Source: Ceratotherium simum simum
Taxonomy: Eukaryota > Chordata > Mammalia > Perissodactyla > Rhinocerotidae
Reading direction: 5' to 3'
Length of the DNA stretch: 64,000 bases
NCBI RefSeq assembly: GCF_000283155.1
Contig: NW_004454229.1
Location: 10,251,336 to 10,315,335 of the forward strand
The notes under the pieces were generated by a model. It saw only the letters and a program-made list of their open reading frames with translations, had not been told where the DNA came from and did not search any database. Of the stretch, positions 1-10,989 are shown piece after piece (the stretch's first letter is position 1; each line of letters starts with the position of its first letter). The position numbers and the translations under genes were made by a program.

Positions 1-144
1 TGGAAAAGCTTCATGGAGGTGGTGACACTTAAATTCAGTCCTGAAAGCCAAGTAGGTTGTGCTGAAGGCAGTAGCTATGTGAGTGTGAAGCAGTCACCAA
101 CTATCGATAATAATCCGAGAGTGGCCAGGGGCTCAGCTCTTCCT

Positions 145-345
145 ATGTGTCAGGCACTATGTTATGTGTTTTACATTCATTTTCTCACTTAGTCTTCACA
201 ATGACTCTGTGAGGTAGGTACTACTGTTACTATTTTAGAGATGGGGAAACTGAGGCTGAGAAACGGGGTAAGTTGCCCAAGTTCTCAGCATGGCTTAAGT
301 GGCAGTGCAGGGAATTAAACCTAGACCTGTTTGCAACCAAATCAC
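145..345 (-). repeat. MIR SINE fragment
   Basis: The + strand reads tgtgtcaggcactatgtta, then gtgaggtaggtact, then atggggaaactgagg. These are the reverse complement of the MIR 3' part and core, so the element points left. It is a diverged, 5'-trimmed copy. Confidence 0.8.
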
Positions 346-689
346 ATTCTCAAAGCACCTTTTAGATTATCAGGAGCCCAAAATATTTTCTATGAGTGAG
401 ATTGTGAAAAAGAAATCAGACATCAGCTTCTCTAGGAAGCTTACCATGTTCATGATGCATGGCCGGGCCAAGTTGAGCACAGATACACCCAATTCCTATT
501 TGCACCTGTGCCAGTCCTGGGTACTTGACCCTCAAATCCATCTGTGCCTTTCCTCTGCTCAGTGCTGTATCTCAGAGGGTCTGAGACCTGAGACTGTGTT
601 TCCCAGTTCCCACATCAGTTGATTTCAAGAGTTCAGCCAACAGGAAGCAAAAAACTACAGGGTGAGAGAAGGGAAAAGCCAGCTTCTCC

Positions 690-1010
690 CCCCTCCCTCT
701 CTCCTTAGGGCAGTATCTCTGGCAGTGGTTGCACCGCACCCCCCCCAGCTCTAGCTCCCACCTGGCCTGGCATGCTATGGTTCCAGCTCCCTCCAGGTGA
801 CCCCAGCTCTAGCAATACCACTTCTTCCCTCTAGTTTAGAAGGTGTAGTGGCTTCCTGGTGTTGCTGATCTCTGAGCTGCCTCACCATCCCTTCTTGCCT
901 TCTCAGATCCTCCATCACTTATGGAGCTAACTCTCTGCATTAAATATCTGCCAATTGATATACTTAGAACGGCTTCTGTTGTCCGGTTTGGACCCTGACT
1001 GATACGGCTA
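690..1010 (+). repeat. L1M-like LINE 3' UTR fragment (tentative)
   Basis: A pyrimidine-rich stretch ends in the phrase ggaccctgactgatac near 989-1004. That phrase is typical of old mammalian L1M 3' untranslated regions. No ORF2 coding sequence is visible. Subfamily is not assigned. Confidence 0.4.
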
Positions 1011-1384
1011 CTCTTCCTCCTTGCTATAGCAGTGTGTAGCCAGAGTCTGCTCATGTCCATCACTCTCCTTGCCCTTTGGCACTATTTGGTGGCAGGGGAA
1101 AGATTAGGATTTCCCCCCAGGGTTTTTTTGATGAATTATAATTTGCTTTTGCCAAAATAGTGGTCTGCCTCCGTGCCCGTGCTCCTTTTAATATTCTGAG
1201 TTTTATCTTTGTATATATGCAGATCACCAGGAAGCTGAATTGTTGGTTTAAATTAGCTTAGGCATCCACAAAAAGGCTTTCCTCAGAGAGATCGTAATAA
1301 CGCTCTACCTTGAATAGCATTTCCCATCTTCCACATCCCTGTCAACCAATGTATCAATGGACTACATTCAACAAACTCCCTTTT
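1011..1384. other. Unassigned single-copy DNA
   Basis: I see no recognisable repeat, exon or strong motif here. Base composition is mixed. Confidence 0.5.
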
Positions 1385-1480
1385 ATTATATATCTTAGTA
1401 GGTGCCATGGACTCTACCAGGTGACCAAGATCTTAAGATAAATAAGACTCATTCACTGCCCCCAGGAAGCTGACCACCCA
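1385..1480 (-). repeat. L2 LINE fragment
   Basis: Contains taggtgccatggactctacc, aataagactcattcactgcc and a gaagctga segment. This is the antisense order of the L2 3' end (size or symptom of 'losing' 5' parts is usual for L2). Heavily diverged. Confidence 0.5.
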
Positions 1481-1489
1481 AGTTCTTTT

Positions 1490-1790
1490 AGAAATTAGTA
1501 ATAGCAAAAATTTTACATTTTCCAAGTTTGCTTATTTTATCTGGTAGTGCAAACATGCACCCATCATGATCTCCATTTTGCGCTGTCTGCCAGGAAGCTC
1601 AGAGCTAATCTTATTTCTCAATCATGGCAACCACATTAGCCCGTGGGGTTAGTGATTTTGCCTCTGCCTTCTTCCACAGATATTGTCTAATTCTATTTTA
1701 ACAGCTTCATCTTATACATATCTTTGACGGCAGTCCCCCTCAAACACCTTCTATATGTAGACTGAGTATACATTATAAATAATACATAAT
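1490..1790. other. Repeat-free AT-rich segment
   Basis: No repeat family is recognised. The text is of mixed complexity and could include conserved noncoding sequence, but no decisive motif cluster is visible. Confidence 0.35.
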
Positions 1791-1794
1791 CCTC

Positions 1795-1860
1795 TTTATA
1801 AGAACACTTAGTATATAGGTATATAGTAGATGCTCAATAAGGAATTGATTGAGTTATTGC
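1795..1860 (+). repeat. L2/MIR-type 3' tail
   Basis: The phrase tagatgctcaataaggaatt resembles the shared L2/MIR 3' terminus that normally reads as a get-shorter interval before a short tandem tail. Too short to choose between the two families. Confidence 0.5.
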
Positions 1861-1984
1861 CAAAATCAGATGGTAATCCAGACCATAATCTTACACAATT
1901 GCTAATCTATTTGTAACAGCTGTTTTGCCAATACCCTCAGGCCTCAGCTCTTTGAGTTTTTTCTCATCGCATTAAAAGACAAAA

Positions 1985-2250
1985 AAAAGCTCTTGTTCCC
2001 TGGTGCCAATTAAGCCATCTCAATAGCTTCTCGAGAAGACTAATTGTCTCACTTTTTATGTCCAACATGGTACTCAGCAATTGGACCCCCATCAGGCCAT
2101 CTCCAGTTGAGTGAGTATAATTTGAATCACCCTCATCATGCTTGAAAAAGCAGCCACTATCTGTCCTCTTAATATTCAATCTGGAAAAACAGTTCAGTCC
2201 AAAGGATTTTATTTTTCTTATAGTGCTTTTCTGTTCCAAGACACCTGCCT
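1985..2250. promoter_or_regulatory. Candidate conserved noncoding block (AATTA/CAATTG-rich)
   Basis: A repeat-free block carries caattaag, ctaattgt and caattgg, which are homeodomain-like AT cores, within about 110 bp (2007-2085). It has no repeat homology that I recognise. Regulatory function is inferred only from motif clustering and lack of repeats. Confidence 0.25.
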
Positions 2251-2820
2251 CTTGGTTGATCATGTCTAGATGTTAAAATGAAGTAGCTCAGAGTCCCTTG
2301 AAGAAAAAGAATGTGGTTAACTGCATGCTGGGGCCTCCTACAGAATTCAGCTGTTTCAACCTGAGTCTCATTAGAATATATCCCTATATACATATTCACT
2401 GCACAAAGAGAAACTAGAAGAGCTGTTGGACATAAGACAGATATAGCAAATCCCTGGCACATATGTCACCATTCCACTGTGCTGTGGCCACCACAGACAT
2501 CACTAACCAACCTGTCCCTCTTTCCTAGTGAGCCCTAACGGGCCTCAGAATCTTTCCCAGCCCAACAGCCCAGGCAGCCACTACCAGTAGGTCAGATTCA
2601 GCATAGGAGAGACACTTATGTGTTGTCCTCTCCCTGCTTGTAGCTCTCATGCCGGAGTCCCTGACTGGGCACTTGAATCCTGGGGCACCTGGTGATGAGC
2701 CGCAGGCCTGAGGGAGTCTGTTCTAGGAGATGGGGAGCAGATGGCAGACACTGCACTTTAACCAAGTCTCCTGTTGGAGGAGGCAAACAGTTTGCACACG
2801 GGCTTGTTCTCTTTGGATTT
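2251..2820. other. Unassigned single-copy DNA
   Basis: About 570 bp without a family I recognise. The second half (2460-2760) is moderately GC-rich and shows no splice-bounded open frame. Confidence 0.4.
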
Positions 2821-2824
2821 TGTC

Positions 2825-2841
2825 TTTTTTTTTTTTTTTTT
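2825..2841. repeat. Poly(T) tract
   Basis: Seventeen uninterrupted T residues. It could be the reversed tail of a retroinsert, but no element body is evident on either side. Confidence 0.8.
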
Positions 2842-2904
2842 ATTGGTGCTAATATTTCTTTGTAATTATCTTCTTTGTTCTCGTTTTACCTTTCTCTTAG
2901 ACTC

Positions 2905-3042
2905 TAGACTTGGCCACATACTGCTTGGCAACTTTGGGTGACTCTCTTTACCTCTCTAAGCCAGGGCTTCCCCATCTTTAAGGACATATCACTTTCCATA
3001 GGCTTCTTGAGATTGATTAAACAACATAACTTATGCAAAGAA
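2905..3042 (+). repeat. MIR SINE fragment
   Basis: Core phrases run in sense order: ggcaactttgggtgactctc, tacctctctaagcc and ttgagattgattaaacaa, matching the MIR core and 3' part. The tRNA-like head is missing. Confidence 0.7.
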
Positions 3043-3043
3043 G

Positions 3044-3295
3044 TACAGTATAGGGATCAGCAGCACAAACTTCGGAGCCAGAAGTATATTAAGTATATTA
3101 AGCTCTGATCTGCCAATTTCTATCTGTAAGACTCTAGGAAACGTCTTAACCTCTCAGAGCCTCAGTTTTCTCATCAAAAAACAAAAAACAGTACTGACCT
3201 CGTAAGGCCATTCTGAGGATTAAATTGGTGCTATACGTAAATGGCTTAAACATAGCCACATAAAAACACTCCATAAATATTTGTTGCTCTGATTA
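3044..3295 (+). repeat. MIR SINE, nearly complete
   Basis: Starts at acagtatagggatcag and continues through cttaacctctcagagcctca and gaggattaaattggtgc to a terminal ccataaatatttgttgct. It lies directly after another MIR fragment in the same orientation. Confidence 0.8.
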
Positions 3296-3299
3296 TGTT

Positions 3300-3640
3300 G
3301 ACACCTGGCTCCCAGCAAGCATGTTCCAAATTTTAGTTCCCATTTGTCTTATTCCTTTCTGAAATAATTTTATCTCCTCTTTTATCTTTTAGAATTAAAA
3401 TGAGAGGTGAAGCTTCCTTGATCTAAGTGGAAGTAAAAACCTTCTGTCAGAGAGGAGGTGGGACTACCAAGGAGGATGCCTGCCCATGTCTTGCCCTCAG
3501 CAGGACCCCTAGCGACAGCAAGTTTCAGAGAGGCACTCTGCACTCAGTCGCCCCACCTACCCACACCCCGCTCCGCTCCTCCCTCTGGCCAGTGGCAGGC
3601 CTCTTTAGCGAGGGAATCGGCTCCTTCGTGAGTCTCCAGG
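3300..3640. other. Unassigned single-copy DNA
   Basis: No repeat recognised. It is AT-rich up to about 3420, then a GC-richer run with no splice-supported coding frame. Confidence 0.4.
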
Positions 3641-4040
3641 AGACAATGTATTCAGCTTTGTAATTATGTGCTTCTCCCCAATCATGTAGCATTATACACC
3701 ACATCACCATGCTGCCGAAAAAAGCCCCAAATGCTAATTAGTCCTCAAATTATCATTGATTTGATTTGATCTTGAATAAGCTTTGCCCATTTATATTTAG
3801 GCAGGAACTTCAGGTTCAAGATGCTCCCTCTCAGATCGGGGTTTTAAATAACTCAGTGGGGCCTGTCTTGCTTGTTCAGTGTGTTTATGTCAAGAATTCA
3901 GACTGGCTGCTCTCCCTGGCTGCAGATGAATGCCAGGTTGATTGAGTGCAAGGCAGGAATTATCCTCTCGGCCAGCGCTCAAAGCCCGAAGCTCCCAAGA
4001 GCCCCTGAATACAGAAATCCCCATTTTGCAGGAGGACTGG
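3640..4040. promoter_or_regulatory. Candidate conserved noncoding block
   Basis: A repeat-free 400-bp block contains ttgtaattatg at about 3657, taattag at 3735-3741 and a cattgatttgatttgatc run at about 3754-3771. These resemble homeodomain, PBX or TALE sites. Function is inferred from motif density only. Confidence 0.3.
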
Positions 4041-4154
4041 AGAAGGAGAAAGATGAGAGGAGGAGAAGAAAGAGACTGTCTCAGATTGTAAGTGCCTGAA
4101 GATGAAGGGAACAACGTGTTTCTGGTTCACATTCACACGATGCTTCTTCGTTCC

Positions 4155-4345
4155 TGTGGGGTGTCAGGCTCTTTCATAGGTATCGTCTCCTTTAATTCTG
4201 ACAACAACTCGATGACATGGGCATTTACAGTTGTGGAAACCGAGGCTCAGAAACACGAAGTGATTTCACCCATCACAGAGCAAGTGAGTGAGAGAAGCTG
4301 GAGTTTATATCCAAGTCCTCTGACTCTAAGGCTGTGAAGGATGGT
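4155..4345 (-). repeat. MIR SINE fragment
   Basis: Antisense MIR order: gtgtcaggctctttcatagg, ctttaattctgacaacaact, ggaaaccgaggctcagaaac, then cctctgactctaagg. The family's tRNA-like end would lie at the right. Confidence 0.75.
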
Positions 4346-4522
4346 TTCATAATTTCTCCTTCATCACTATTTGTCTCTTGGGTCCCCACATTCCCACAGC
4401 CCACCTCCAAACCCCTCAGCACTTTTCCCCAACCCAGACAATCTGCCAGCTCCCTATTAAGTGAAAAATTACAAAAATCACTCCATGGCTTTGTTTTAGA
4501 AAATACTAAACTATGTTGTGTG

Positions 4523-4763
4523 CTTTAAAATTTTCCCTGTGTGGGGGCCGGCCCCGTGGCTTAGCGGTTAAGTGCGCGCGCTCCGCTGCTGGCGGCCCGG
4601 GTTCGGATCCCGGGCGAGCACCGACACACCGCTTCTCCGGCCATGCTGAGGCCGCGTCCCACATACAGCAACTAGAATGGATGTGCAACTACGACATACA
4701 ACTATCTACTGGGGCCTTGGGGGAAAAATAAATAAATAAAATCTTTAAAATTTTCCCTGTGTG
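4523..4763 (+). mobile_element. ERE-type SINE with 21-bp target-site duplication
   Basis: The SINE body (4544-4742) starts with a ggggccggcc head. An A box (tggcttagcgg, 4557-4567) and a B box (ggttcggatcc, 4600-4610) show its tRNA-derived pol III promoter. The 3' half differs from the copy at 52.4 kb and ends in an (AAAT)n tail. The direct repeats at 4523-4543 and 4743-4763 are identical over 21 bp, which means a recent insertion. ERE SINEs are known from perissodactyls, so this element is the main clue to the host. It has no coding capacity and would have moved with L1 enzymes. Confidence 0.93.
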
Positions 4764-5076
4764 AACCATGCTTTAAAGTGATCATATCACTTTAAAAAAA
4801 AGTAAAAATCTTGAAAACCTAAGTATTGAGTGACAATCTGAAAACACAAAAATTTGCCATTACTAATTAGTGTCTATTCTTATCATTTGATAAAAGTTAT
4901 CCGTAACTCCTATGGATAAACTTTTTGAAACATGGCTTTAAAAATAAGTGCTAGGGCACAATTTCACTGAAGTCTGTATTTATTTTATTAATTCCCATGC
5001 TGGACTTTGTTTAATAAATCAATGTGTACTTATCGAATTTGACTTTCTTTCTTATGATAATAAATGGTATATGAGA
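4764..5076. other. AT-rich unassigned DNA
   Basis: No repeat or gene signal. Includes a run of A residues near 4794-4803. Confidence 0.4.
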
Positions 5077-5130
5077 AAAAAAAAAGAGAGGGAAGGAGGG
5101 AGGGAAGGCAGGCAGAGAGAAGATAAGAAG
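5077..5130. repeat. GA-rich low-complexity tract
   Basis: An A run passes into gagagggaaggagggaggga-type purine repeats on the + strand. Confidence 0.8.
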
Positions 5131-5244
5131 GCAGATACATCAAAATTCTCAGGCTGTAATGCTCCAGGAGAACTGTCAGGCCCAGCCCAACTAGGTCCCT
5201 GGGCCCAATCCCATTCCTTCCCCTCCCCCACACTCTTGGAGACA

Positions 5245-5450
5245 GGCAGTGTAGGCCAGTGGTTAAGTACGTGGGCACTAATGCTAAATTCTGGAGGTTT
5301 AAATCTCAACTCCGCAGCTTACGAGCTGAATGACCTTGGGCAAGTGTCTTGATTTCTTTGTGCATCTTCCCCCATTTGTAAAATGGGGATGATAGCAGCG
5401 ACTGCTTCATAGGGCGGGGTGAAGACTGAGCTATAATGTTAGTATGTAGT
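5245..5450 (+). repeat. MIR SINE, nearly complete
   Basis: Sense order: ccagtggttaagtacgtggg, gaatgaccttgggcaagtg, then cccatttgtaaaatgggga. The head and core are both present, and the 3' part is diverged. Confidence 0.85.
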
Positions 5451-5889
5451 CCACAGCTGTTACCTCTTGTAGACACAGCGATGTGCTGCCCAGGTCCCCA
5501 CTTCAAGGAAAGCCTTGTTGCCCGGCCCCCAGCTGTCACTCCTGCAGGGTCTGCCTGCAGAGAGCCACCTCACCTGAGGTTACACACTTCCTGGGGTCGC
5601 CATATCCCGTGACCGAGTGAGACGGGGTCTAAAGGTGTGGTCATTTGACCCAACGCAGTACAGCTTTGATGGGCAGTACATGCTCCTGAGCTCCCGCCAT
5701 TTTGGCCAAGGCTCTGTCAGGACTGCATTGCAGTCTGACTTTTCTCTCTGGCCATCCCAGCTTCTTATCCCTTCCCTTCATGTATGTGGATTCCTAAACA
5801 TCTTGCTCCCCCAAGTTTATCTCAAAAGCCTGCTTCCGAAGAACCCAACCTGCAACAGCTGTTACTATTGTTACTAAACCCTATCGGTT
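5451..5889. other. Unassigned single-copy DNA
   Basis: About 440 bp with moderate GC content. No repeat recognised and no credible exon. Confidence 0.4.
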
Positions 5890-6470
5890 TCTCTTCCTAA
5901 ATAACTCTCCAGCACAGCCTTGCTTCTGTAATCCTACTACCACTGTCCTGGTTCAGTCCTCACCTATTCACACCTGGACTTTCACCTCCTCACTGACCCC
6001 ATCACTCTCTGATGCTTCCTCTCCATCTGCTCCGAGCAATGGTTCTTGTACAAAGACCCGCTTAACTCTCTACTTTCTCTCCATTGCCGGCGCTACAGGA
6101 TAATGTCCTAGTCTTTCATGGCCCCAGCAGCCATCTTCCCTCTGCTCCTTCCCTCTGCCCTCCAGACTGCTCAAAACTCCCTGAATATTTCAGGGACTTC
6201 CCTACTTTATGCTTGTTTTCTTGCCTTCTTTTCAGCCAGACCAGTTCTTGCTCATTTTTCAGAGCCTAACTTGAAATATCCTTTCCTCTGAGAAGCCTCC
6301 CCAGCCCCACTAGGCAGATATAATTACTATCCATTCATGTAAGCGCTTGTTTTTGAACTTAATAAGTAGTGCTCTGTGTACTTGGTTGTCTAGTCTATTG
6401 TTTCTTCTATTAGTCAGTGACCAACTTCAGGGTGTACATTACATCTATGTTTAGAAATACACTATCTTTG
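5890..6470 (+). repeat. L2 LINE 3' region (left part)
   Basis: Sense L2 landmarks appear in order: gataatgtcctagtctttca, then tttcagagcctaacttgaaa, then ctctgagaagcctccccagc, then a diverged actagactgtgag-like zone. The copy resumes at 6826 after an L1M insertion. Confidence 0.75.
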
Positions 6471-6825
6471 TGTATTTTTCTTACTACAACAGTGGCATAG
6501 GTTAAATGTAGAAAATTTAGAAAATGCAGATAAGCAAAAGAATAAAATGAAAGTTGCCCATAAATCTCAACACCACTATTAACCACTCTTTACATTTTTC
6601 TGTGTATTCTTCTAGTCTTTTCTTCTATGTATGCATATCTATTTTGACATATACAGTAAAAACTGGACTATATGTACATGCTGGTTTTTTAATCTGATTT
6701 TTTTAACTTAATATTCCAACAGATTTTATTATTTAAGTAGTCCTCTTACAACATCATTTTTAGGGCTTCTAGTTTTCCATTTTATGGATGTACCGTAATT
6801 TATTTAATCTTGCTTGTGTTTTATT
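6471..6825 (+). repeat. L1M-type 3' UTR nested in L2
   Basis: Contains gaaagttgcccataaatctc, ccactattaaccactcttta, acaacatcatttttagggct and tttatggatgtaccgtaatt. These are characteristic of old L1M 3' regions. L2 sequence stops before it and resumes after it, so it probably inserted into the L2. Confidence 0.65.
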
Positions 6826-6902
6826 CATCTTTTTATTCCAACACGTAACATAGTATCTGAAATATAGTACATACTCACTAAATGCTTATTGATTGTATCT
6901 CT
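6826..6902 (+). repeat. L2 LINE 3' terminus (right part)
   Basis: Reads ttttattcatctttttattc and then catactcactaaatgcttat, continuing L2 where the left part stopped at about 6470. Confidence 0.65.
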
Positions 6903-6959
6903 TCCATATTAAGAGAGGGAAAAAAATGAAAACTCTTCCTCAGAAAAGTTCCCTGTACT

Positions 6960-7400
6960 GATACTCACCTTATTTCTCGCTGTTTCTCTACTGTCAAATC
7001 TCCTAACACTCTTTATACGCACAGTCCGAGCTTCCTCAGCTCCCATTTACCCCCTAATCCATGTTGGCTGGCCTCTGCATCCACCATTCCTCTGTATATG
7101 CTTTATACTGATGTCATCAATGACCCCCTTCTAATTAAATCCCATGTTTTTGGTCCTTATCTTGCCAATTCTCTCAGAAGTGTGTGTTACTACTGTAGAT
7201 TATGCCTTCCTTCTCAAAACCTCCTCTCCAAATCACCTGTGACCCCACATCCTCCTGGCTTTCCCCTTGCTTTTCTGCCAGGGCCCCCTCCCAGCCCATC
7301 CCTGAAAAACTTATTTATGTTCCCCTTCAGTCCTATTTTCTCCAAGAATAGTTTTAAAAATGCCATTATGCTCCAAATAATGACCTGTTTGCAAGAAGCA
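6960..7400 (+). repeat. L2 LINE, RT-proximal region
   Basis: tcatcaatgacccccttcta, gtccttatcttgccaattct and cctcctggctttccccttgc follow the order of a more 5' segment of the L2 coding region. The reading frame is destroyed. Confidence 0.6.
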
Positions 7401-7830
7401 GAAATACAACTTAAACTATCTTTGCCCTGAAAAGGGGGAATTAATTATTCACAGGATCCAAGAAAGAGGTGAATAATCAAATACAATCAGGACAGAAGTG
7501 TGGCTGGACATCAGGAACAAGTGGACACGAGACTTGAAAACTACCCATAATGGCACATTTGGGTGTCTTCCAACTCTTTCAGTGTGTCAGCTTTATTTTG
7601 CCTCATTCAGGCTATCTTCCTTCTCAAGGGAGGAAACGTGGAGACCTAAACCTTCTTAGGTTCACATCACCCATTTTTTTCCTGTGGGGAGGGGAATTTA
7701 TGCATTCTCCTAATCCCAATTCTAAAAATAGAAAGCAAGAGCTCCTATTGGCCAGGCTTAGATCAGATGCCCCCCTCTGAACCAATCAAGAGTGGTTGGA
7801 GGAGGAGTCATGTGAGAAAGCTCTGGTTCC
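7401..7830 (+). repeat. Unclassified interspersed repeat (L1M-like, tentative)
   Basis: The run from gaattaattattcacagga to agctcctattggccaggctt and gaaccaatcaagagtggttg recalls a common mid-age mammalian retroelement end. I cannot name the family with confidence. Confidence 0.3.
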
Positions 7831-8068
7831 TGCAGATGCCTAGTTGGAGTAGGGGAAAGCAGAAGGAACAGTTCTCAGAAGCAAAAGAAAAATGGCCTAT
7901 TCCCAGAAAATTGAGAGGGGTGTTGTTGAATAAATAAAAGTATAGTTGTGCCGTAAAGCCTTGATAAAGGATGTTAGATGAAGAGTTATACACAAAGTCT
8001 AGGAGAAAAGATGCAAAAGAGCATGAATATGTCAGGGCATCTCCAAGACTGAGTATATGTGTGTATCA
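7831..8068. other. Unassigned DNA
   Basis: Purine-rich, no repeat family recognised. Confidence 0.4.
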
Positions 8069-8089
8069 GAGAGAGAGAGAGAGAGAGAT
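8069..8089. repeat. (GA)n microsatellite
   Basis: About ten GA units, uninterrupted. Confidence 0.9.
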
Positions 8090-8640
8090 TGAGGTATTAT
8101 ATGTGAGGGTAATAACCAATCTGTTCATTTAACAGTCAACGCCTTGGTGAAAACTCTGACAAGACATCCTTAATTCCCTTTATTCTAATGTCCTCTTTAC
8201 TAAGGCGAATTTGGCTTCCCACCACGCAAGAGAAAAAGATCTCCTGGACAGTATACCAAAGATTTTGGCTGCTAAAAGGTGCATAGCTCCAATTGTAAAC
8301 AAATAATTTAACAGCTGGTTTTCACAACGTTTTGTGAAGTTCATCTCAGTTTTCTCAGTGTCTAGCACAGAGTAAGATCTCAAAGTTTCCACTGAGTGAA
8401 TGCATAAAAGGAAGCATGAATGAAGTCCCTCTGAAGCCATTCACTGCTGGTGGGAATAATAATTTTGTCAATCTAAATTTGCCAATGTGAAGGCAGACCC
8501 CAAACCATCGTGACACCTGGTCTGCAAAGATATCTAGAGGGGAATTTTGTCATTTTTGCCCCATGGATCACATTTTTTGAAATATCTTCTCTTTCTGTGA
8601 TAGACTGGGGATTATTTTTCTGAACTATTCTCTGCTTCTC
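8090..8640. other. Unassigned single-copy DNA
   Basis: About 550 bp with no recognised repeat and no strong open frame. Composition is AT-biased. Confidence 0.4.
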
Positions 8641-9050
8641 TGTAGTAGAACTATATATTCCCACCTATTGCCGTGTGATGTGCTTGCCAAACAGAGGGAG
8701 GAATATACATCCCTGCCTCATTGACTTTCAGCCGTGCTGTGTGACACACTTTGACCAGTGGGATATCAGGAATATGTGACATTTGCCATATCAAATCTGA
8801 AACTTTAAATGTGCTGTCACAGTTTGGCCTGATCTTTCTCACTGTCCCCTCTGCCATGAAAACAGCATCTCCCAGAGAGTGGGTACTCCTTCGGTCTGGG
8901 TTGCAGGATGAGGAGACACGTGAGCTGAGTTGAGCCCAGCTGGTCCATAGCCCTTATGTAATGTGAACAAAAAATAAATATTTGTTGCTATGAGTGTCTG
9001 AGATATTGGGTATATATTATTATAGCAAAATCTGACTAATATATCCCCCA
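8641..9050 (+). repeat. L1M-type 3' UTR
   Basis: Contains cactttgaccagtgggatat, an aaaaaataaatatttgttgc polyadenylation-like zone and the terminal gcaaaatctgactaatatat. This series is typical of L1M/L1ME 3' ends. Confidence 0.6.
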
Positions 9051-9394
9051 AATAAACTCTAAATATTGTCATAATAAATCATTTCTCATTTTTATTTCAT
9101 CACCTGCCATGGATAACCACTAGCCAGGATGGGTTAGGTAAGTGATAATTTGCTAGTATGGAAAGCTTATGGGTGATGAAGCCCATCAGACTGATACCTC
9201 ATGTGGCCCAGATTCTTCCTCTCCTCAAAACTCTGTTAACTTGTGAAAATGAAGATCACATCATTGTGAGGATGAAAGGAAATGATGAAAGGAAACGTGT
9301 GGGATGTTGGCACAGTATAGTTTATTAACAAATGATTGTTTAATGAAGGAAGGAAGGAATACATGAGCCAAGGAATGAATTGCATATTCCATTC
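9051..9394. other. Unassigned DNA
   Basis: AT-rich, with a small direct repeat of gatgaaaggaaa near 9270-9295. No family assigned. Confidence 0.4.
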
Positions 9395-10610
9395 ATTCAG
9401 TCTCTGAATATTTATTGAACATTTATTATGCACTAGCCCTTCTGAGAATAGAGTGGTAAATAAAATGGAAAAAAGTCCCTACCCTCAAATATTAAACACT
9501 GATGGGAGAAACAAAGAACAACCAAATAAATAAATAAATATATAAAGTAAAGTAGAATAAGTATTATAAAGAAAAATAAAGCAGGGTAAGATAATATCAA
9601 ATTAAATCATAGGGTGATCAGGAAAGTCCTCTCCGAGAAGGACCATTTGAGCAAAGACTTGACTAAAATCAGGTACATGCCATCCAAATACCTAGGGAAG
9701 AGCATCCCAGGTAGAGGGACCAGCAGGGTCAAAGGCCCTGAGAGGAATGTACCTGAGATGGTCAAGGAAAGGCGAGGAGATTCGTGTGGCTAGAAGACAG
9801 GGAGAGAGCAGAAGAGGAGAAATAAATGAGGGTGGTGTGGCCCGGAGCCAGATTCTGTGGCATCTTATAGAACTTCAGATTTTACTGCAGGTGTGAAACG
9901 AAGCCCTGAAGAGTTCTGAGCAGAGCAGCAACAGGCTTTGACTTACGTTTGAAAATCTGCTGCATGGAGAGTAGACTGGAAGAAAGCAAGCAGGGTCACT
10001 GCATCACAGGACTCCAGGGGCGTTCTCGCACAGAAGTCTGCGTCAATGGTGTCCCTAGAGTTGTGCTGTGCGTGATGCATGTGGCCGTAGGCATTGGCCT
10101 GGAGGCAAAGGTGGAAGCAAGGGGTTTCAGTCAGGAAGCTAGTGCAATAGGCCAGGCAAAAGACTGGTGTTTGGGGCGAGGATGTAGTAGAGGGGGTCCG
10201 TGAGAAGTGGTTGGATTGGGATTATATTCTGAAGGTAAAGCTGATGACATTTGCTGAGGCATTGGATACAGTATGTGAAAGAAAGACAAAGGCCATGGAT
10301 TACTCCAATTTTGGCCTAAATAATTGAATGGATTATGGTGCCACTTACTGAAATGTGATATATTGGGGGAAGGGCAGGTTTATGGAGGGTGAGGGGAGAA
10401 TATATCAACAGTTCTGTTTTAGCCATGTTACCTTTGAGATGCTTCACATCTAAAGTGAATATGGAAAATAGGTAAATAGAGATGAATCTGAAGGTCAGAG
10501 GAGAGGGTGGAACTGAAGAAATAAATAGGTAGTCATCAGCACATAGATGTTTTTAAAGCCATGGAATTGAATAACCACCCCTCCTCCACCCCCAGGAATG
10601 TGGACCGAGA
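9395..10610 (-). repeat. Long L2 LINE copy (about 1.2 kb)
   Basis: Antisense L2 landmarks appear in full order: ttattgaacatttattatgc, gagaaggaccatttgagcaa, catcccaggtagagggacca, gaagagttctgagcagagca, gggtttcagtcaggaagcta, and gtagtcatcagcacatagat at the right. It is one of the longest L2 pieces in the window. The apparent open frame at 9949-10203 lies inside it on the antisense strand and is not a gene. Confidence 0.8.
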
Positions 10611-10629
10611 AGAGATCCAAGGCTCAGCC

Positions 10630-10712
10630 CATTTGTCTTTGTGTTTCCGACATGACTAGCACAGGATCCGGCATACAGTGGATGCTCAATAAATGATTGT
10701 TAAATTGGATGT
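10630..10712 (+). repeat. L2 LINE 3' tail
   Basis: Reads ctagcacaggatccggcata then gatgctcaataaatgattgt, the sense L2 end. It is opposite in orientation to the long copy just before it. Confidence 0.75.
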
Positions 10713-10989
10713 AAAAACTTTGGACCAAAGGAAGAATAAGATGCAGATGTAAACATCCATGACATACGAATACCCTGGGCACTTTGGAGTCTAGGCTATA
10801 AGATGCATCTTGTTAACTGTCATCGCCATGTTCTGGTCTAGTGTTTGAGCGTTATCTGAGTTCTGATCCCAAAAGAAAGACTTCTACGCCCAGCTGGCAT
10901 TCACCTTGGGTATCCTCTCTGAGTACCTGGATCTCTTGATCTGTGATATTGGAATTTTTTTATTTGCAATAGTAATATTTATGATAATA

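Noticed and set aside
4544..4742. Functional tRNA gene suggested by A and B boxes
   Set aside because: The boxes belong to the tRNA-derived head of an ERE SINE. No cloverleaf with proper stems closes, and the same head occurs in two other copies.
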